NCBI RefSeq assembly: GCF_003206045.1
Contig: NZ_PZJM01000006.1
Location: forward strand, 304,781 to 368,780
Length of the DNA: 64,000 bases
Direction of reading: 5' to 3'
DNA from: Salinicola lusitanus
GTDB taxonomy: Bacteria > Pseudomonadota > Gammaproteobacteria > Pseudomonadales > Halomonadaceae
Part shown: one piece after another, positions 35,626 to 43,917 of the stretch
How the letters are laid out: every line of letters begins with the position of its first letter
Position numbering within the stretch: position 1 is the stretch's first letter
Position numbers and translations under genes: made by a program
The notes under the pieces: generated by a model
What the model was told of the DNA's origin: nothing
Database searches by the model: none
What the model saw: only the letters and a program-made list of their open reading frames with translations

Positions 35626-37248
35626 CTACCAGTCGCAAGCGGGTCGTCGGGGACTAAATGACAGCGCGATGACAGGCACGATGTCCAGCTTTCCGCCACG
35701 ATAGTCGAACACATGGGCGGCGCCATCCTGGGCGATCAGCGGGCCCAGGTCGCGCTCTCGACCCACGATCCAGCCGGTCGGAGACTGTTGCCCGAACTGG
35801 CAGAGATCGGCGGGATTGCCGGAAAGCGTAACCAGTGGCCTTTCCAGGCGTCCGGCAAACTGGAAGGTGGCCTGATAGTTGTCGCCATTGAAGGCGACGG
35901 GAACACCGCTGGCTTCGAGCCTGGCCAACAGCCTGCTCGGCGCGCCGATGTCGTAGTGGCTCCAGAGCGGGGCCAGCACCAGTTGAGCCGTTATCAGCGT
36001 GGCGACAGCCGTGCCCAGCGCGAGGCCGCGGGTAGCCTGGGCGCTGCTTCGCCAGCGTTGCCGCCATACGATGGCGGCGAACGCGAGCAGCACTAGTGCG
36101 CCGAAAGGCGAAATCATCGAGCCGACGACCTCGGCGCGGCCGAACCCCGCCAGGCCGAGCGCCGCCACGCCCAGCAGCATTATCGCCGCTGCCGCCGACC
36201 GTAGGCTAAATGGCTTGTCCGGGGCGACCTGACCCAGGCGGTCCATGACCAGCAGCGCCAGTGCAGGCAGCAGCGGCATCAGATAGTGGATCTGCTTGCC
36301 GCTGATCAACGAGAAGACCAGTAACGGTGCGGCCAGCCAGATCCAGGCCAGTCGCTGATGGCGCTGCCGGGGGAGGCGTGGCCACCCGGCGGGCCACAGC
36401 GACCACGGGAAGGTCAGCAATGGCAGCCACGGCAGGTACCACCACGCCGGGCGCGCATGGGCCATGGCGTGCTGCAGGCGGTCGACACTCTGACCCCAGA
36501 GCAGGTCCTTGGCGTAAGCGGCACCGCCCAGCCAGGCGGCGGACAGCGCCCAGGCCAATAGCATCGAGATCCCGAGCACCAAGGCGAAGGCCAGGCGCCG
36601 CCGGCCGGGCCCACCCAACGGCGAGGCGCGCCAGAGCGGAATCGACAGCAGAATCGGCACCAGCGTCACGAAGGCCGCCGGCCCCTTGGCCAGCAGCGCC
36701 AAGCCTAGCCACAGGCCACTGATGATGGCCTTGCGTGAGGTGAACTGACCCGCTATCAATGGCGAGATGGCGCCCAGCAGGCAGGCACTCAGCAGTACGT
36801 CGAACATCAATGCGCCAGCGTAGAGATTCCACATCAGCATGGCGCCAAGCACCATCGGGGCCAGACGCGCCTGACTACCGGCGTAACCCAGTCGGCGTGC
36901 GATTCGATAGAGATGGATCATCGCGATCAGTGAGGCCAGCGGCGAGATCGACTTGGGCCACCAGTCATTGACGCCGAACAGCGTCCAGCCCGACTGGATC
37001 AGCCAGAACAGCAGCGGAGGCTTGTCGGCGTAGGCTTCGCCATTCATGAGCGGCAGCCAGAACGAGTGGTTGTGCCACATCTCCCAGGCCACCGAGACGT
37101 AACGTGTCTCGTCGATCGGCATCAGCGGCCTGAACAGCGCGCAGGCCAGCGACATCGCCCACAGCACGAGGATGACGAGGGCGTCTCGATGCCTGGCCTG
37201 CAACCGTAGCGTGTACGATAAGGGCGAAAATTTCTGGATGCTGATCAC
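35626..37248 (-). CDS. ArnT-like glycosyltransferase, family GT39 (first copy)
   Basis: A 540-residue integral membrane enzyme with about 12 transmembrane helices. The N-terminal periplasmic loop has IDETRYVSVAWEMW, the catalytic Asp-Glu motif of ArnT/PMT-type enzymes that transfer sugars from polyprenyl phosphate. KPPLLFWL and KGPAAFVTL are further family motifs. In E. coli ArnT moves aminoarabinose to lipid A; the neighbouring UDP-glucuronate epimerase and lack of arnA/arnB suggest another sugar. The start is GTG 37248. A PmrA-box-like repeat lies 49 bp upstream of this start. Confidence 0.9.
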   Translation of the reverse strand: MISIQKFSPLSYTLRLQARHRDALVILVLWAMSLACALFRPLMPIDETRYVSVAWEMWHNHSFWLPLMNGEAYADKPPLLFWLIQSGWTLFGVNDWWPKSISPLASLIAMIHLYRIARRLGYAGSQARLAPMVLGAMLMWNLYAGALMFDVLLSACLLGAISPLIAGQFTSRKAIISGLWLGLALLAKGPAAFVTLVPILLSIPLWRASPLGGPGRRRLAFALVLGISMLLAWALSAAWLGGAAYAKDLLWGQSVDRLQHAMAHARPAWWYLPWLPLLTFPWSLWPAGWPRLPRQRHQRLAWIWLAAPLLVFSLISGKQIHYLMPLLPALALLVMDRLGQVAPDKPFSLRSAAAAIMLLGVAALGLAGFGRAEVVGSMISPFGALVLLAFAAIVWRQRWRSSAQATRGLALGTAVATLITAQLVLAPLWSHYDIGAPSRLLARLEASGVPVAFNGDNYQATFQFAGRLERPLVTLSGNPADLCQFGQQSPTGWIVGRERDLGPLIAQDGAAHVFDYRGGKLDIVPVIALSFSPRRPACDW

Positions 37249-37296
37249 GCGATGACGTCCCGAGGTGGCTTCGAGAGGCCACTTTGGCGCCGCTGG

Positions 37297-37313
37297 CTTA
37301 ACGAAACATTATC
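37297..37313. promoter_or_regulatory. PmrA-box-like direct repeat, left site of a divergent region
   Basis: CTTAAC-GAAAC-ATTATC resembles the (C/T)TTAA(G/T)-N5-(C/T)TTAA(G/T) box known for PmrA. It belongs to a perfect 12-bp inverted repeat, CTGGCTTAACGA at 37293-37304 paired with TCGTTAAGCCAG at 37387-37398. It lies between the divergent GT39 gene and the response regulator gene. Confidence 0.5.
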
Positions 37314-37377
37314 CGGCAGGCAAGACGGTCGGCATCCGGCTGGGTAGCCCATCCACAGGAATATCGAGGCAGGATGT

Positions 37378-37394
37378 GATAAGAAATCGTTAAG
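37378..37394 (-). promoter_or_regulatory. PmrA-box-like direct repeat, right site of a divergent region
   Basis: Read on the minus strand this is CTTAAC-GATTT-CTTATC, 13 of 17 bases identical to the left site. It is 74 bp before the response regulator ATG, suggesting autoregulation and control of the divergent glycosyltransferase. Binding by the adjacent regulator is inferred. Confidence 0.5.
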
Positions 37395-37467
37395 CCAGGT
37401 GTGCCTCAATGGAGGAGAAGAGCGAGATCCCCCGGATCTCCACGGGTAAACCAAGACGGAAACCGCA

Positions 37468-38130
37468 ATGCGCGTATTGTTGGTGGAAGATGACCCCTTG
37501 CTGGGTGACGGCATCCGCACTGCCCTGATCCGAGAGGGCTACGTCGTCGATTGGCTGCTGAAAGGTCGCGACGCACTGGAAGCGGTGCGCGTCGAACCGT
37601 TCTCGCTGGTCATTCTCGACCTGGGACTGCCGGATGTCGATGGGTTGATGGTATTGAAGGAGATGCGTCGGCAGCATTCGATCCCGGTCCTGATCCTGAC
37701 CGCACGCGACGCCGTCGAGCAGCGCATCCAGGGGTTGGATGCGGGCGCCGACGACTACGTCCTCAAGCCGTTCGATCTGCAGGAGCTGCTGGCGCGGATG
37801 CGGGTGGTGACCCGTCGCGCCGAGGGGCGTTCGACCCAACTGCTCTCGATTGGACAGTTGACGATCGATGAGTCGCAGCATGTGGTCAGTTGGCGAGGCG
37901 ACACGATCACCCTCGGGCGCCGTGAGTTCGCGTTGCTGCTGGAACTGGCCAGAAACAGCGACAAGGTGATGTCCCGGCCCAAGCTGGAAAGCCTGCTCTA
38001 TGGCTGGGGGGAGGAGGTCGGCTCCAACGCGCTCGAAGTCCATGTCCATCACTTGCGGCGCAAGCTCGACAAGCACCTGATCACCACCGTCAGAGGGATC
38101 GGTTATCGCCTGGATAGCCGCGTGGCATGA
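37468..38130 (+). CDS. OmpR-family response regulator, PmrA/QseB-like
   Basis: A 220-residue two-domain regulator. The receiver has acidic pair E7/D8-D9, phosphorylation site D51 in LVILDLGLPD and K100 in YVLKPF. The C-terminal winged helix ends LEVHVHHLRRKLDK and TTVRGIGYRLD. This is the PmrA/QseB branch. It shares a 4-bp ATGA overlap with the sensor kinase gene. PmrA-box-like repeats upstream suggest it controls itself and the neighbouring envelope glycosyltransferases. Confidence 0.93.
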   Translation: MRVLLVEDDPLLGDGIRTALIREGYVVDWLLKGRDALEAVRVEPFSLVILDLGLPDVDGLMVLKEMRRQHSIPVLILTARDAVEQRIQGLDAGADDYVLKPFDLQELLARMRVVTRRAEGRSTQLLSIGQLTIDESQHVVSWRGDTITLGRREFALLLELARNSDKVMSRPKLESLLYGWGEEVGSNALEVHVHHLRRKLDKHLITTVRGIGYRLDSRVA

Positions 38131-39527
38131 CATCGATTCGCCGCTATCTCAATTTCACCCTCGCTGGTGTTCTGCTTCTGGTCATGGCGCTGGCCGTGAC
38201 CGCCGCCTACCTGATCACCCGTCATGAGATGGAAGAGATCTTCGACGCCCAGTTGAGCCTGCAGGCGCGCGTGGTGTCGGGGCTCGTCGATACCGACACC
38301 AAGCCGCAAGCCTATGCCGCCATCGCGGAGCAGCTCTCTCAGCCGGGCCATTTCGCCCACTGGTATGGCCAGGCCGAGGCGGAGCTCTCTCCGGATACCG
38401 ACCCGAAGCTCTACGATCACGAGGAGCGGATGCTGTCAGTGGGCTTCTGGGACGACGAGCTTCACCCCATCCTGCTGGGTTCCCGCTGGGGCGAAAATGA
38501 CGAGGGATTCCCTCCGCCACGCAAGACCGGACATCGCTGGGTCACCTACGAGGGTCACCGGTGGCGGGTCTTCAGCATGCCGGTGGATGGTGGTCGCTGG
38601 ATCAGCGTCGGTTTGAGAGAGTCTTTTCAGGACGAGCTGTCCAACAAGGTCGCGCTGGGCAATTTCATACCGCTGCTGCTGGCGCTGCCTGTTCTGATCT
38701 GGCTGATTGCGCGGCTGATCCGACGTGGCCTGGGGCCCATCGATCATCTATCGCGCCAAGTCAGATCACGGGACGAAAAGGACCTCAGCCCGATCCGGGT
38801 GGCGGTACCAAGGGAGTTGCAGACCCTGCGTGGCGCGCTCAATGACTTCATCGATCGACTCGCCCAGACGCTGGAGCGCGAACGCCGCTTCACTGCCGAT
38901 GCCGCCCACGAGCTGCGCACGCCACTGGCCGCGATGAAGATTCATCTGGACAACGCCCGCTTCGGTGAGCCCAGTGCGCTGGACAAGGCCTACAACGGCA
39001 TCGAGCGGTTGCAGCGAGTGGTCGAACAGCTGCTGCTGCTGGCCCGGCTCGATATTGACCAGCCACGACCGGCTCCCGAACCGGTCGCGTTACCGGCGCT
39101 GGTCATGGATCTGGCTGCCGATCTATGGCCGCTGGCCGAGTCGCAGCAGCAGGCGCTGGAAATCGTCGAGGGCAAGCCCGTCACCGTGATGGGCAATGCC
39201 ACCGAGCTGGGGATCCTGATCCGCAACCTGATGGACAACGCGCTGCGTTACACCCCGCCGGGAGGGCGGGTCGTCGTGACCGTGGGGATCGACGGCCAGC
39301 GAGCGTGGTTGAGCATCGAAGACTCCGGGCCGGGAATCCCCGAATCGATGCTGGAAGCCGTGACCCAACGCTTCCAGCGGGCCTCCGACCAGCGCATCAG
39401 CGGCAGCGGTCTGGGGTTGTCGATCGCCGTCGAGATCGCCGAGCGCCAGCGCCTGAGCCTGTCTCTCGCCAACCGCGACGACGGCGGACTGAGGGTGCGG
39501 CTCGACTGGTTGGACACCGTGGCCTGA
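38127..39527 (+). CDS. Sensor histidine kinase, PmrB/QseC-like
   Basis: A 466-residue membrane kinase: TM1 about residues 10-30, periplasmic domain about 33-175, TM2 about 178-198, HAMP segment, then phosphoacceptor H261 in DAAHELRTPLAAMK. The ATPase domain has N-box LMDNALRYTPPGG, G1 box EDSGPGIP and GSGLGLSIAVEIA. It partners the preceding regulator. The periplasmic domain lacks an obvious acidic ExxE iron site of PmrB, so the stimulus is unknown; QseC-like is equally possible. Confidence 0.93.
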   Translation: MTSIRRYLNFTLAGVLLLVMALAVTAAYLITRHEMEEIFDAQLSLQARVVSGLVDTDTKPQAYAAIAEQLSQPGHFAHWYGQAEAELSPDTDPKLYDHEERMLSVGFWDDELHPILLGSRWGENDEGFPPPRKTGHRWVTYEGHRWRVFSMPVDGGRWISVGLRESFQDELSNKVALGNFIPLLLALPVLIWLIARLIRRGLGPIDHLSRQVRSRDEKDLSPIRVAVPRELQTLRGALNDFIDRLAQTLERERRFTADAAHELRTPLAAMKIHLDNARFGEPSALDKAYNGIERLQRVVEQLLLLARLDIDQPRPAPEPVALPALVMDLAADLWPLAESQQQALEIVEGKPVTVMGNATELGILIRNLMDNALRYTPPGGRVVVTVGIDGQRAWLSIEDSGPGIPESMLEAVTQRFQRASDQRISGSGLGLSIAVEIAERQRLSLSLANRDDGGLRVRLDWLDTVA

Positions 39528-39547
39528 GTCCCTGCCTCGAGCCATGA

Positions 39548-39577
39548 GTCTGGCCCCGGTTTCGGGGCGCCAGATTC
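39548..39577. terminator. Imperfect hairpin after the kinase gene
   Basis: The arms TCTGG...CCCCG and CGGGG...CCAGA pair with a small internal mismatch around a GTTT loop, about 20 bp after the kinase stop and before the convergent GT39 gene. There is no T-tract; a weak terminator is the most likely role. Confidence 0.4.
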
Positions 39578-39639
39578 AACGCCTCGCAAGGTGCCCGGAC
39601 TCCAGTGGAGCCCTCCCTGGGGCGAGAAACCCGTTGTCG

Positions 39640-41385
39640 TCAGACCCTGGGCGCGCTGCCGGTGTGATCCGGCAGCGTGGTGGGTGCCACGAACAGCGGT
39701 GCTGCGTTGGCGTCGCCCTGGCACCGATCGACGGCGGTTGCCGGGATCAGCCACCAGTCGTCGCCGTTCTGAATGCCCAGGTCATGAATCTGGTCCCGGT
39801 CGATGCAGTCGTAATCCTCGGCTTGGCGCTGCATCGCGAACATCCAGCGGCTTCGATCCTGCTGCAGCCAGGCGAACGCCCGCCGGAACTGGGCGCTGGC
39901 GGGGGTGCGGTCGCCGAACTGGATGCTGGGCTGGCGGGACTGGAGCAGGAATTCCTCGTCGAAGTCCGGCATGGCCAGCCAGGCGTCGGCGCCAGTGATC
40001 GACCGCACCTGTGCCATCATGTCACGCGGCGAGCGCGCATGATCCTGCAGCGCGTAGCCCCAGGTCGACCAGCTCACCCAGAACACCACCAGCCAACTGG
40101 CCAGTGCCCAGAGTCCGCGGCGAGGCCGCAGGATGACTAGCAGCCCCACGGCGATGGCGCCGATCACGATCCACCAGGCCCATGGGAACACGGCGTGACG
40201 CTCGGCGACCTTGGTCAGCGCGGGCAGACCGGCAGCGCCGAGAATGCCAGCGGCCAGCAGCAGCCCCCCCAGCAATGCCAACAGGCCGAAACCCAGCCAC
40301 TGAAGGCGCTTTCGGGTGACGAGCCCCGGCAGCAGCGGTGCCATCGCCAATACCAGCAACGGCAAGGTTGGCAGCATGTAGACGCCGCGCTTGCCGGGCG
40401 AGAGGGAAAAGAAGGTCACGATCAGTACCACCGAACTGAGCGGCAGCAGGACTCGCGGGTCGGAGCGCCGCAGCCGACGCCACCAGGCGGGGAGGGCCCA
40501 CGGAAAGGCCAGGACCAATGGCATCCATGCCCAGGGCAGCACGTTGACCAGGTAGTAATACCAGGGTTCGAGGTGGGTCCAGGAGTCGGCATACCTCTGG
40601 CCGGTCTGCTTGAACAGGATGTTGTCTCGGTAGGCTGCCAGCGAGGGATCGTCTCCCCAGGTCGCCATCACGATCATCGGCACGGCCCAGGCCGCGATGC
40701 AGGCCACCATGACGGCCACCCCCTGGAGCGCCGCCTTGAGCGTGATGGGGGCGATTCGTCCACGAGAACGGCTGGAGTAGGCCATCCATAGCCAGGCCGG
40801 AAGCAGCGTCAGTGGCAGAATGCCGACACCCTTGGTGATGATGCCCAGCCCCATCGCCGCCCAGCCCACCAGCCACCAGCGCCGGGCCGGGCCTAGCAGG
40901 GCGTGGCGCAACAGGCCATAGGTGGCGAGCGTGGTACAGAAGGTCAACATCATGTCGATCTGCGCAGTCTTGGCCTGCAGCACGAACTGGAACGCGCTCA
41001 GTAGCGCCAGCCCCGACATCAGTGCGATACGGCGACCGTACAGGCGGCGACACAGATCGACCGTCAGCAGCAGGGTGCCGATACCCGCGAGCGTGGTGGG
41101 GATCAAAAATCCCCAGCGCACGGAGCCGGTCAGCCAGATGCTCAGCGCGGATGCCCACATGAATACCGGCGGCTTGTCGGGATAGAGCTCGCCGCCGCGA
41201 TGCGGAAACCAGAACTGCCCGGTGCGCAACATCTCCAGCGCGTTGAGGGCGAAACGCGGTTCGTCGGCCGGCCAGGGGTCCCGCAGGCCGATACCGATGC
41301 CCAGCAGCACGGTGGTGAACAGCAGCAACAGCAGCCAGGCACGCCGATAGTGGGCCTGTGAGGGATCGGACAGGAAGCGCCGCAT
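39640..41385 (-). CDS. ArnT-like glycosyltransferase, family GT39 (second copy)
   Basis: A 581-residue membrane protein with about 12 transmembrane helices and the ArnT-type motif ADEPRFALNALEML in the first periplasmic loop. DKPPVFMW and TKGVGILPL follow, matching the same family motifs as the first copy although overall identity looks low. The C-terminal 120 residues form a soluble periplasmic domain. It is the last gene of a GT2-LABN-GT39 unit, 14 bp downstream of the LABN gene. It likely transfers a polyprenyl-phosphate-linked sugar to lipid A or another envelope polymer. Confidence 0.88.
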   Translation of the reverse strand: MRRFLSDPSQAHYRRAWLLLLLFTTVLLGIGIGLRDPWPADEPRFALNALEMLRTGQFWFPHRGGELYPDKPPVFMWASALSIWLTGSVRWGFLIPTTLAGIGTLLLTVDLCRRLYGRRIALMSGLALLSAFQFVLQAKTAQIDMMLTFCTTLATYGLLRHALLGPARRWWLVGWAAMGLGIITKGVGILPLTLLPAWLWMAYSSRSRGRIAPITLKAALQGVAVMVACIAAWAVPMIVMATWGDDPSLAAYRDNILFKQTGQRYADSWTHLEPWYYYLVNVLPWAWMPLVLAFPWALPAWWRRLRRSDPRVLLPLSSVVLIVTFFSLSPGKRGVYMLPTLPLLVLAMAPLLPGLVTRKRLQWLGFGLLALLGGLLLAAGILGAAGLPALTKVAERHAVFPWAWWIVIGAIAVGLLVILRPRRGLWALASWLVVFWVSWSTWGYALQDHARSPRDMMAQVRSITGADAWLAMPDFDEEFLLQSRQPSIQFGDRTPASAQFRRAFAWLQQDRSRWMFAMQRQAEDYDCIDRDQIHDLGIQNGDDWWLIPATAVDRCQGDANAAPLFVAPTTLPDHTGSAPRV

Positions 41386-41399
41386 GAGCGAGATCTCGT

Positions 41400-41696
41400 T
41401 CAGGAATTCGAGGGGGTTTCCGGGACGCTAGCCTGGTGCTTCTCCCGCCGGATCAGCATCAGATTGCGAACGTAGATGACCAGGCCAGCACCCTGTCCGG
41501 CGATGAACACCGGGTCGCGACGGTAGATCGCGTAGGCCAGCAGGGTGGCACCGCCGCCGATGCTGAAGAACCAGAATGCGACGGGAATGATGCTGCGCCT
41601 GGCGCGCTCGCTGGCGAGCCACTGAATGATGAAACGGGCCGAAAACAGGGTCTGGCCGATAAAGCCGATGATCACCCATATCCACTCTTGGCTCAT
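41400..41696 (-). CDS. LABN (lipid A biosynthesis N-terminal) domain membrane protein
   Basis: A 98-residue protein with three predicted transmembrane helices. WVIIGFIGQTLFSARFIIQW and IPVAFWFFSIGGGATLLAYAI, ending VIYVRNLMLI, are characteristic of the LABN domain fused to LpxB in some species and free-standing next to glycosyltransferases in others. Its role is not biochemically settled; it resembles small SWEET/PQ-loop-like membrane proteins that may aid flipping of lipid-linked sugars. It overlaps the GT2 stop by 4 bp. Confidence 0.85.
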   Translation of the reverse strand: MSQEWIWVIIGFIGQTLFSARFIIQWLASERARRSIIPVAFWFFSIGGGATLLAYAIYRRDPVFIAGQGAGLVIYVRNLMLIRREKHQASVPETPSNS

Positions 41697-42478
41697 GACG
41701 TCGCCTCCTCACCGTCGGGGCGCCGGTGATCGGCCGCGTCACCCTGGGCCGTCAGCTCGAGGCACGCCGCGGGCAACCGGCTACGGCGGCGTAACCACAT
41801 GACGCCGACCATATCCACCAGCCCGACCCACAGGCGATTGTTGAGCCCGTAGTGTGACGCCCCGGTCCCCCGAGGGCGGTGGTTGACCGGAACGGAGACG
41901 CACTGGCCGCCTTGGGCGCGAATCAACGCCGGCAGAAAGCGGTGCATGTGGTCAAAGTAGGGGAGTGACACGAAGGCATCACGGTGCACCACCTTCAGCC
42001 CGCAACCGGTATCCGGCGTGGCGTCGTTCAGCAGCGCCGAGCGCACGCGATTGGCCACCTTGGAGGACAGGCGCTTGATCCAGTCGTCACGGCGATTGGT
42101 GCGGTGTCCTGCGACCAGTGTGACATCCCCACGCCGGGCGCGTTCGAATAGCCTGGGAAGATCGGCCGGGTCGTTCTGGCCGTCGCCATCGAGCGTGCCG
42201 AGCCAGACACCTCGTGCGGCCCTGGCCGCCTGCCAGACCGAGGTGCTCTGCCCCGCACTCCGGGCGTGACGCATCGGGCGCAGGCGGGGATCCCGCGCGG
42301 CCCGTCGTTCCAGCAGATCCCAGGTGCCGTCGGTCGAGGCGTCGTCGACCACGATGACTTCGTGGTCGATATCCGCCAGTGCCCGCTCGATCTCATCGAG
42401 CAGGCCTGGCAGATTGCCGGCCTCGTCCTTGGCCGGGATCAGGATCGAGAGCAGGGGAGAGCGAAGGGATGAATGCAT
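41693..42478 (-). CDS. GT2 family glycosyltransferase (polyprenyl-phosphate sugar synthase type)
   Basis: A 261-residue GT-A enzyme: SILIPAKDEAGNL start, HEVIVVDDASTDGTWD nucleotide-sugar site, and TLDGDGQNDPADLP metal-binding DxD region, all of the DPM1/ArnC type. Unlike ArnC it has no C-terminal transmembrane pair, only a basic WLRRRSR stretch. It probably makes the polyprenyl-phosphate sugar that the GT39 partner uses. ATG 42478 is chosen with AGGAAA about 10 bp upstream; the frame is open to 42736. It is first in a coupled three-gene unit. Confidence 0.88.
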   Translation of the reverse strand: MHSSLRSPLLSILIPAKDEAGNLPGLLDEIERALADIDHEVIVVDDASTDGTWDLLERRAARDPRLRPMRHARSAGQSTSVWQAARAARGVWLGTLDGDGQNDPADLPRLFERARRGDVTLVAGHRTNRRDDWIKRLSSKVANRVRSALLNDATPDTGCGLKVVHRDAFVSLPYFDHMHRFLPALIRAQGGQCVSVPVNHRPRGTGASHYGLNNRLWVGLVDMVGVMWLRRRSRLPAACLELTAQGDAADHRRPDGEEATS

Positions 42479-42626
42479 GGATGGCAATTTCCTGGCGAGG
42501 TGACCGATGGCCTGGGCAATGGATGAAACCCGCCTCTCCGAATGTATGGCCCAGGCGGTTCGGTCTGGCTCGGTTGATCGTGTCGCGGAGCGCGCGAGCG
42601 GCGTGCCGCCATGGTCGCGGGCCAGA

Positions 42627-42643
42627 CTTAAAGGAAGCTTAAG
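42627..42643 (-). promoter_or_regulatory. PmrA-box-like direct repeat upstream of the GT2 operon
   Basis: On the minus strand CTTAAG-CTTCC-TTTAAG fits (C/T)TTAA(G/T)-N5-(C/T)TTAA(G/T) exactly. It lies 149 bp before the GT2 ATG in the 232-bp gap after the radical SAM gene, and links this operon to the two-component system at 37.5-39.5 kb. Confidence 0.55.
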
Positions 42644-42710
42644 CGACAATCGCGACAACGACATTCCTACCATGGAATGTCGTCGGCAGGTGTTGGCCGG
42701 TTCCCGAGAA

Positions 42711-43778
42711 TCAGCCGAACAGGTCCTGCTGGGCATGAGGCGCGCGGAAGTGGGTGGTCTCGAGCCCCATGTCCGCCCGTTGACCCATTCCCAACCGCTT
42801 GGCCGCGCGGCGGAAGCGCTGACCGATCATATCCACGAACAGGCCCTCGCCACGCATGCGATGGCCGAAGCGACTGTCGTTGGCGTGGCCGCCGCGGGAC
42901 TGGCGGACCAGGCTCATCACCTTGCCCGCACGCTCCGGGTAGTGCTGTTCCAGCCAGGCCTCGAACAGCGGCGACACCTCGCGCGGCAGGCGCAGCAGCG
43001 TCCAGTTGCCGGTTCTGGCGCCGGCGTCGGCGGCCCGGGCCAGGAGGGTCTCGATCTCGCTATCGTTGATGGCAGGAATGACCGGCGCCACCAGCACGCC
43101 GACCGGTATTCCCGCCTGGTGCAGCTCCCGGATGACCTTGATGCGCGCCGCCGGAGAGGCGGTACGCGGCTCCAGGGTGCGTTTCAACTCGTTGTCGAGC
43201 GAGGTGAGACTGACGAAGACCCTGACCAGACGCTGGCGCGCCATCTCGGCCAGCAGTTCACGGTCGCGCAGAACGAGCGCGCTCTTGGTCACCAGCGTGA
43301 CCGGGTGGCGACACGTCAGCAGGAGTTCCAGCAGCGAGCGCGTCGTCCCATGTTGGGCCTCGATCGGCTGGTAGCAGTCGGTGTTGCCGGAGAGATTGAT
43401 GGGGCGGCAGACGTAACCGGGCTTGCACAGTTCCTCGCGCAGCCGGTCCACCATGCCGGTCTTGGCGATCAGCCGGGTCTCGAAATCGATGCCGGGAGAG
43501 AGATCCCAATAGGCGTGGCTGGGCCGGGCGTAGCAATAGATACAGCCGTGCTCGCAGCCGCGATAGGGGTTGAGCGAGCGATCGAACCCCAGATCCGGCG
43601 ATTGATTCCAGGAGAGCGCCGTGCGAGGCGCCTCGAACTGGACCTGGGTAGCGATTCGCGGCGGCAGCTCCTCCTGCCACCAGCCGTCGTCTTCACGTGT
43701 GCTGTGGGTCGGCTGGAAACGGTTGTCGGGGTTGTAGGTCGCGCCGCGGCCTTTCATGGGCCTGGAGGGAGACGTCAT
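42711..43778 (-). CDS. PA0069-family radical SAM protein
   Basis: A 355-residue radical S-adenosylmethionine protein. The 4Fe-4S motif is CEHGCIYCYA, followed by the Y(C)YARPSHAYW segment of the Rv2578c/PA0069 group (DUF-type, SplB-like). The C-terminus carries many Arg and an FRAPHAQQDLFG tail. The reaction is unknown for this group. ATG 43778 has AGGAG about 8 bp upstream. The upstream 139 bp contain a 7-bp tandem repeat tract. Confidence 0.9.
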   Translation of the reverse strand: MTSPSRPMKGRGATYNPDNRFQPTHSTREDDGWWQEELPPRIATQVQFEAPRTALSWNQSPDLGFDRSLNPYRGCEHGCIYCYARPSHAYWDLSPGIDFETRLIAKTGMVDRLREELCKPGYVCRPINLSGNTDCYQPIEAQHGTTRSLLELLLTCRHPVTLVTKSALVLRDRELLAEMARQRLVRVFVSLTSLDNELKRTLEPRTASPAARIKVIRELHQAGIPVGVLVAPVIPAINDSEIETLLARAADAGARTGNWTLLRLPREVSPLFEAWLEQHYPERAGKVMSLVRQSRGGHANDSRFGHRMRGEGLFVDMIGQRFRRAAKRLGMGQRADMGLETTHFRAPHAQQDLFG

Positions 43779-43850
43779 GCCAGCGACTCCTATGGTGACT
43801 GTTTATATATACAGTATCACCGGGCGCGAAGAGGGAGAAGCTGTTTCAAG

Positions 43851-43878
43851 AGGGAAGAGGGAAGAGGGAAGAGGGAAG
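43851..43878. repeat. Tandem heptamer repeat, four copies of AGGGAAG
   Basis: Four exact head-to-tail copies of a 7-bp unit in noncoding DNA between the radical SAM gene and btuB. A related GAGGGAG occurs just before at 43831. Purine-only on the + strand. Confidence 0.9.
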
Positions 43879-43917
43879 CGGCGCCGGGGAGTCGGCGCCG
43901 CTGCATGTGAAAGGCAG

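Noticed and set aside
39544-40140. Plus-strand frame of 198 codons after the kinase
   Set aside because: It overlaps the second GT39 gene in antisense and has no ribosome-binding site or motif.
43851-43878. Tandem heptamer tract as a CRISPR array
   Set aside because: Units are only 7 bp, directly adjacent and without spacers, and there are no cas genes.
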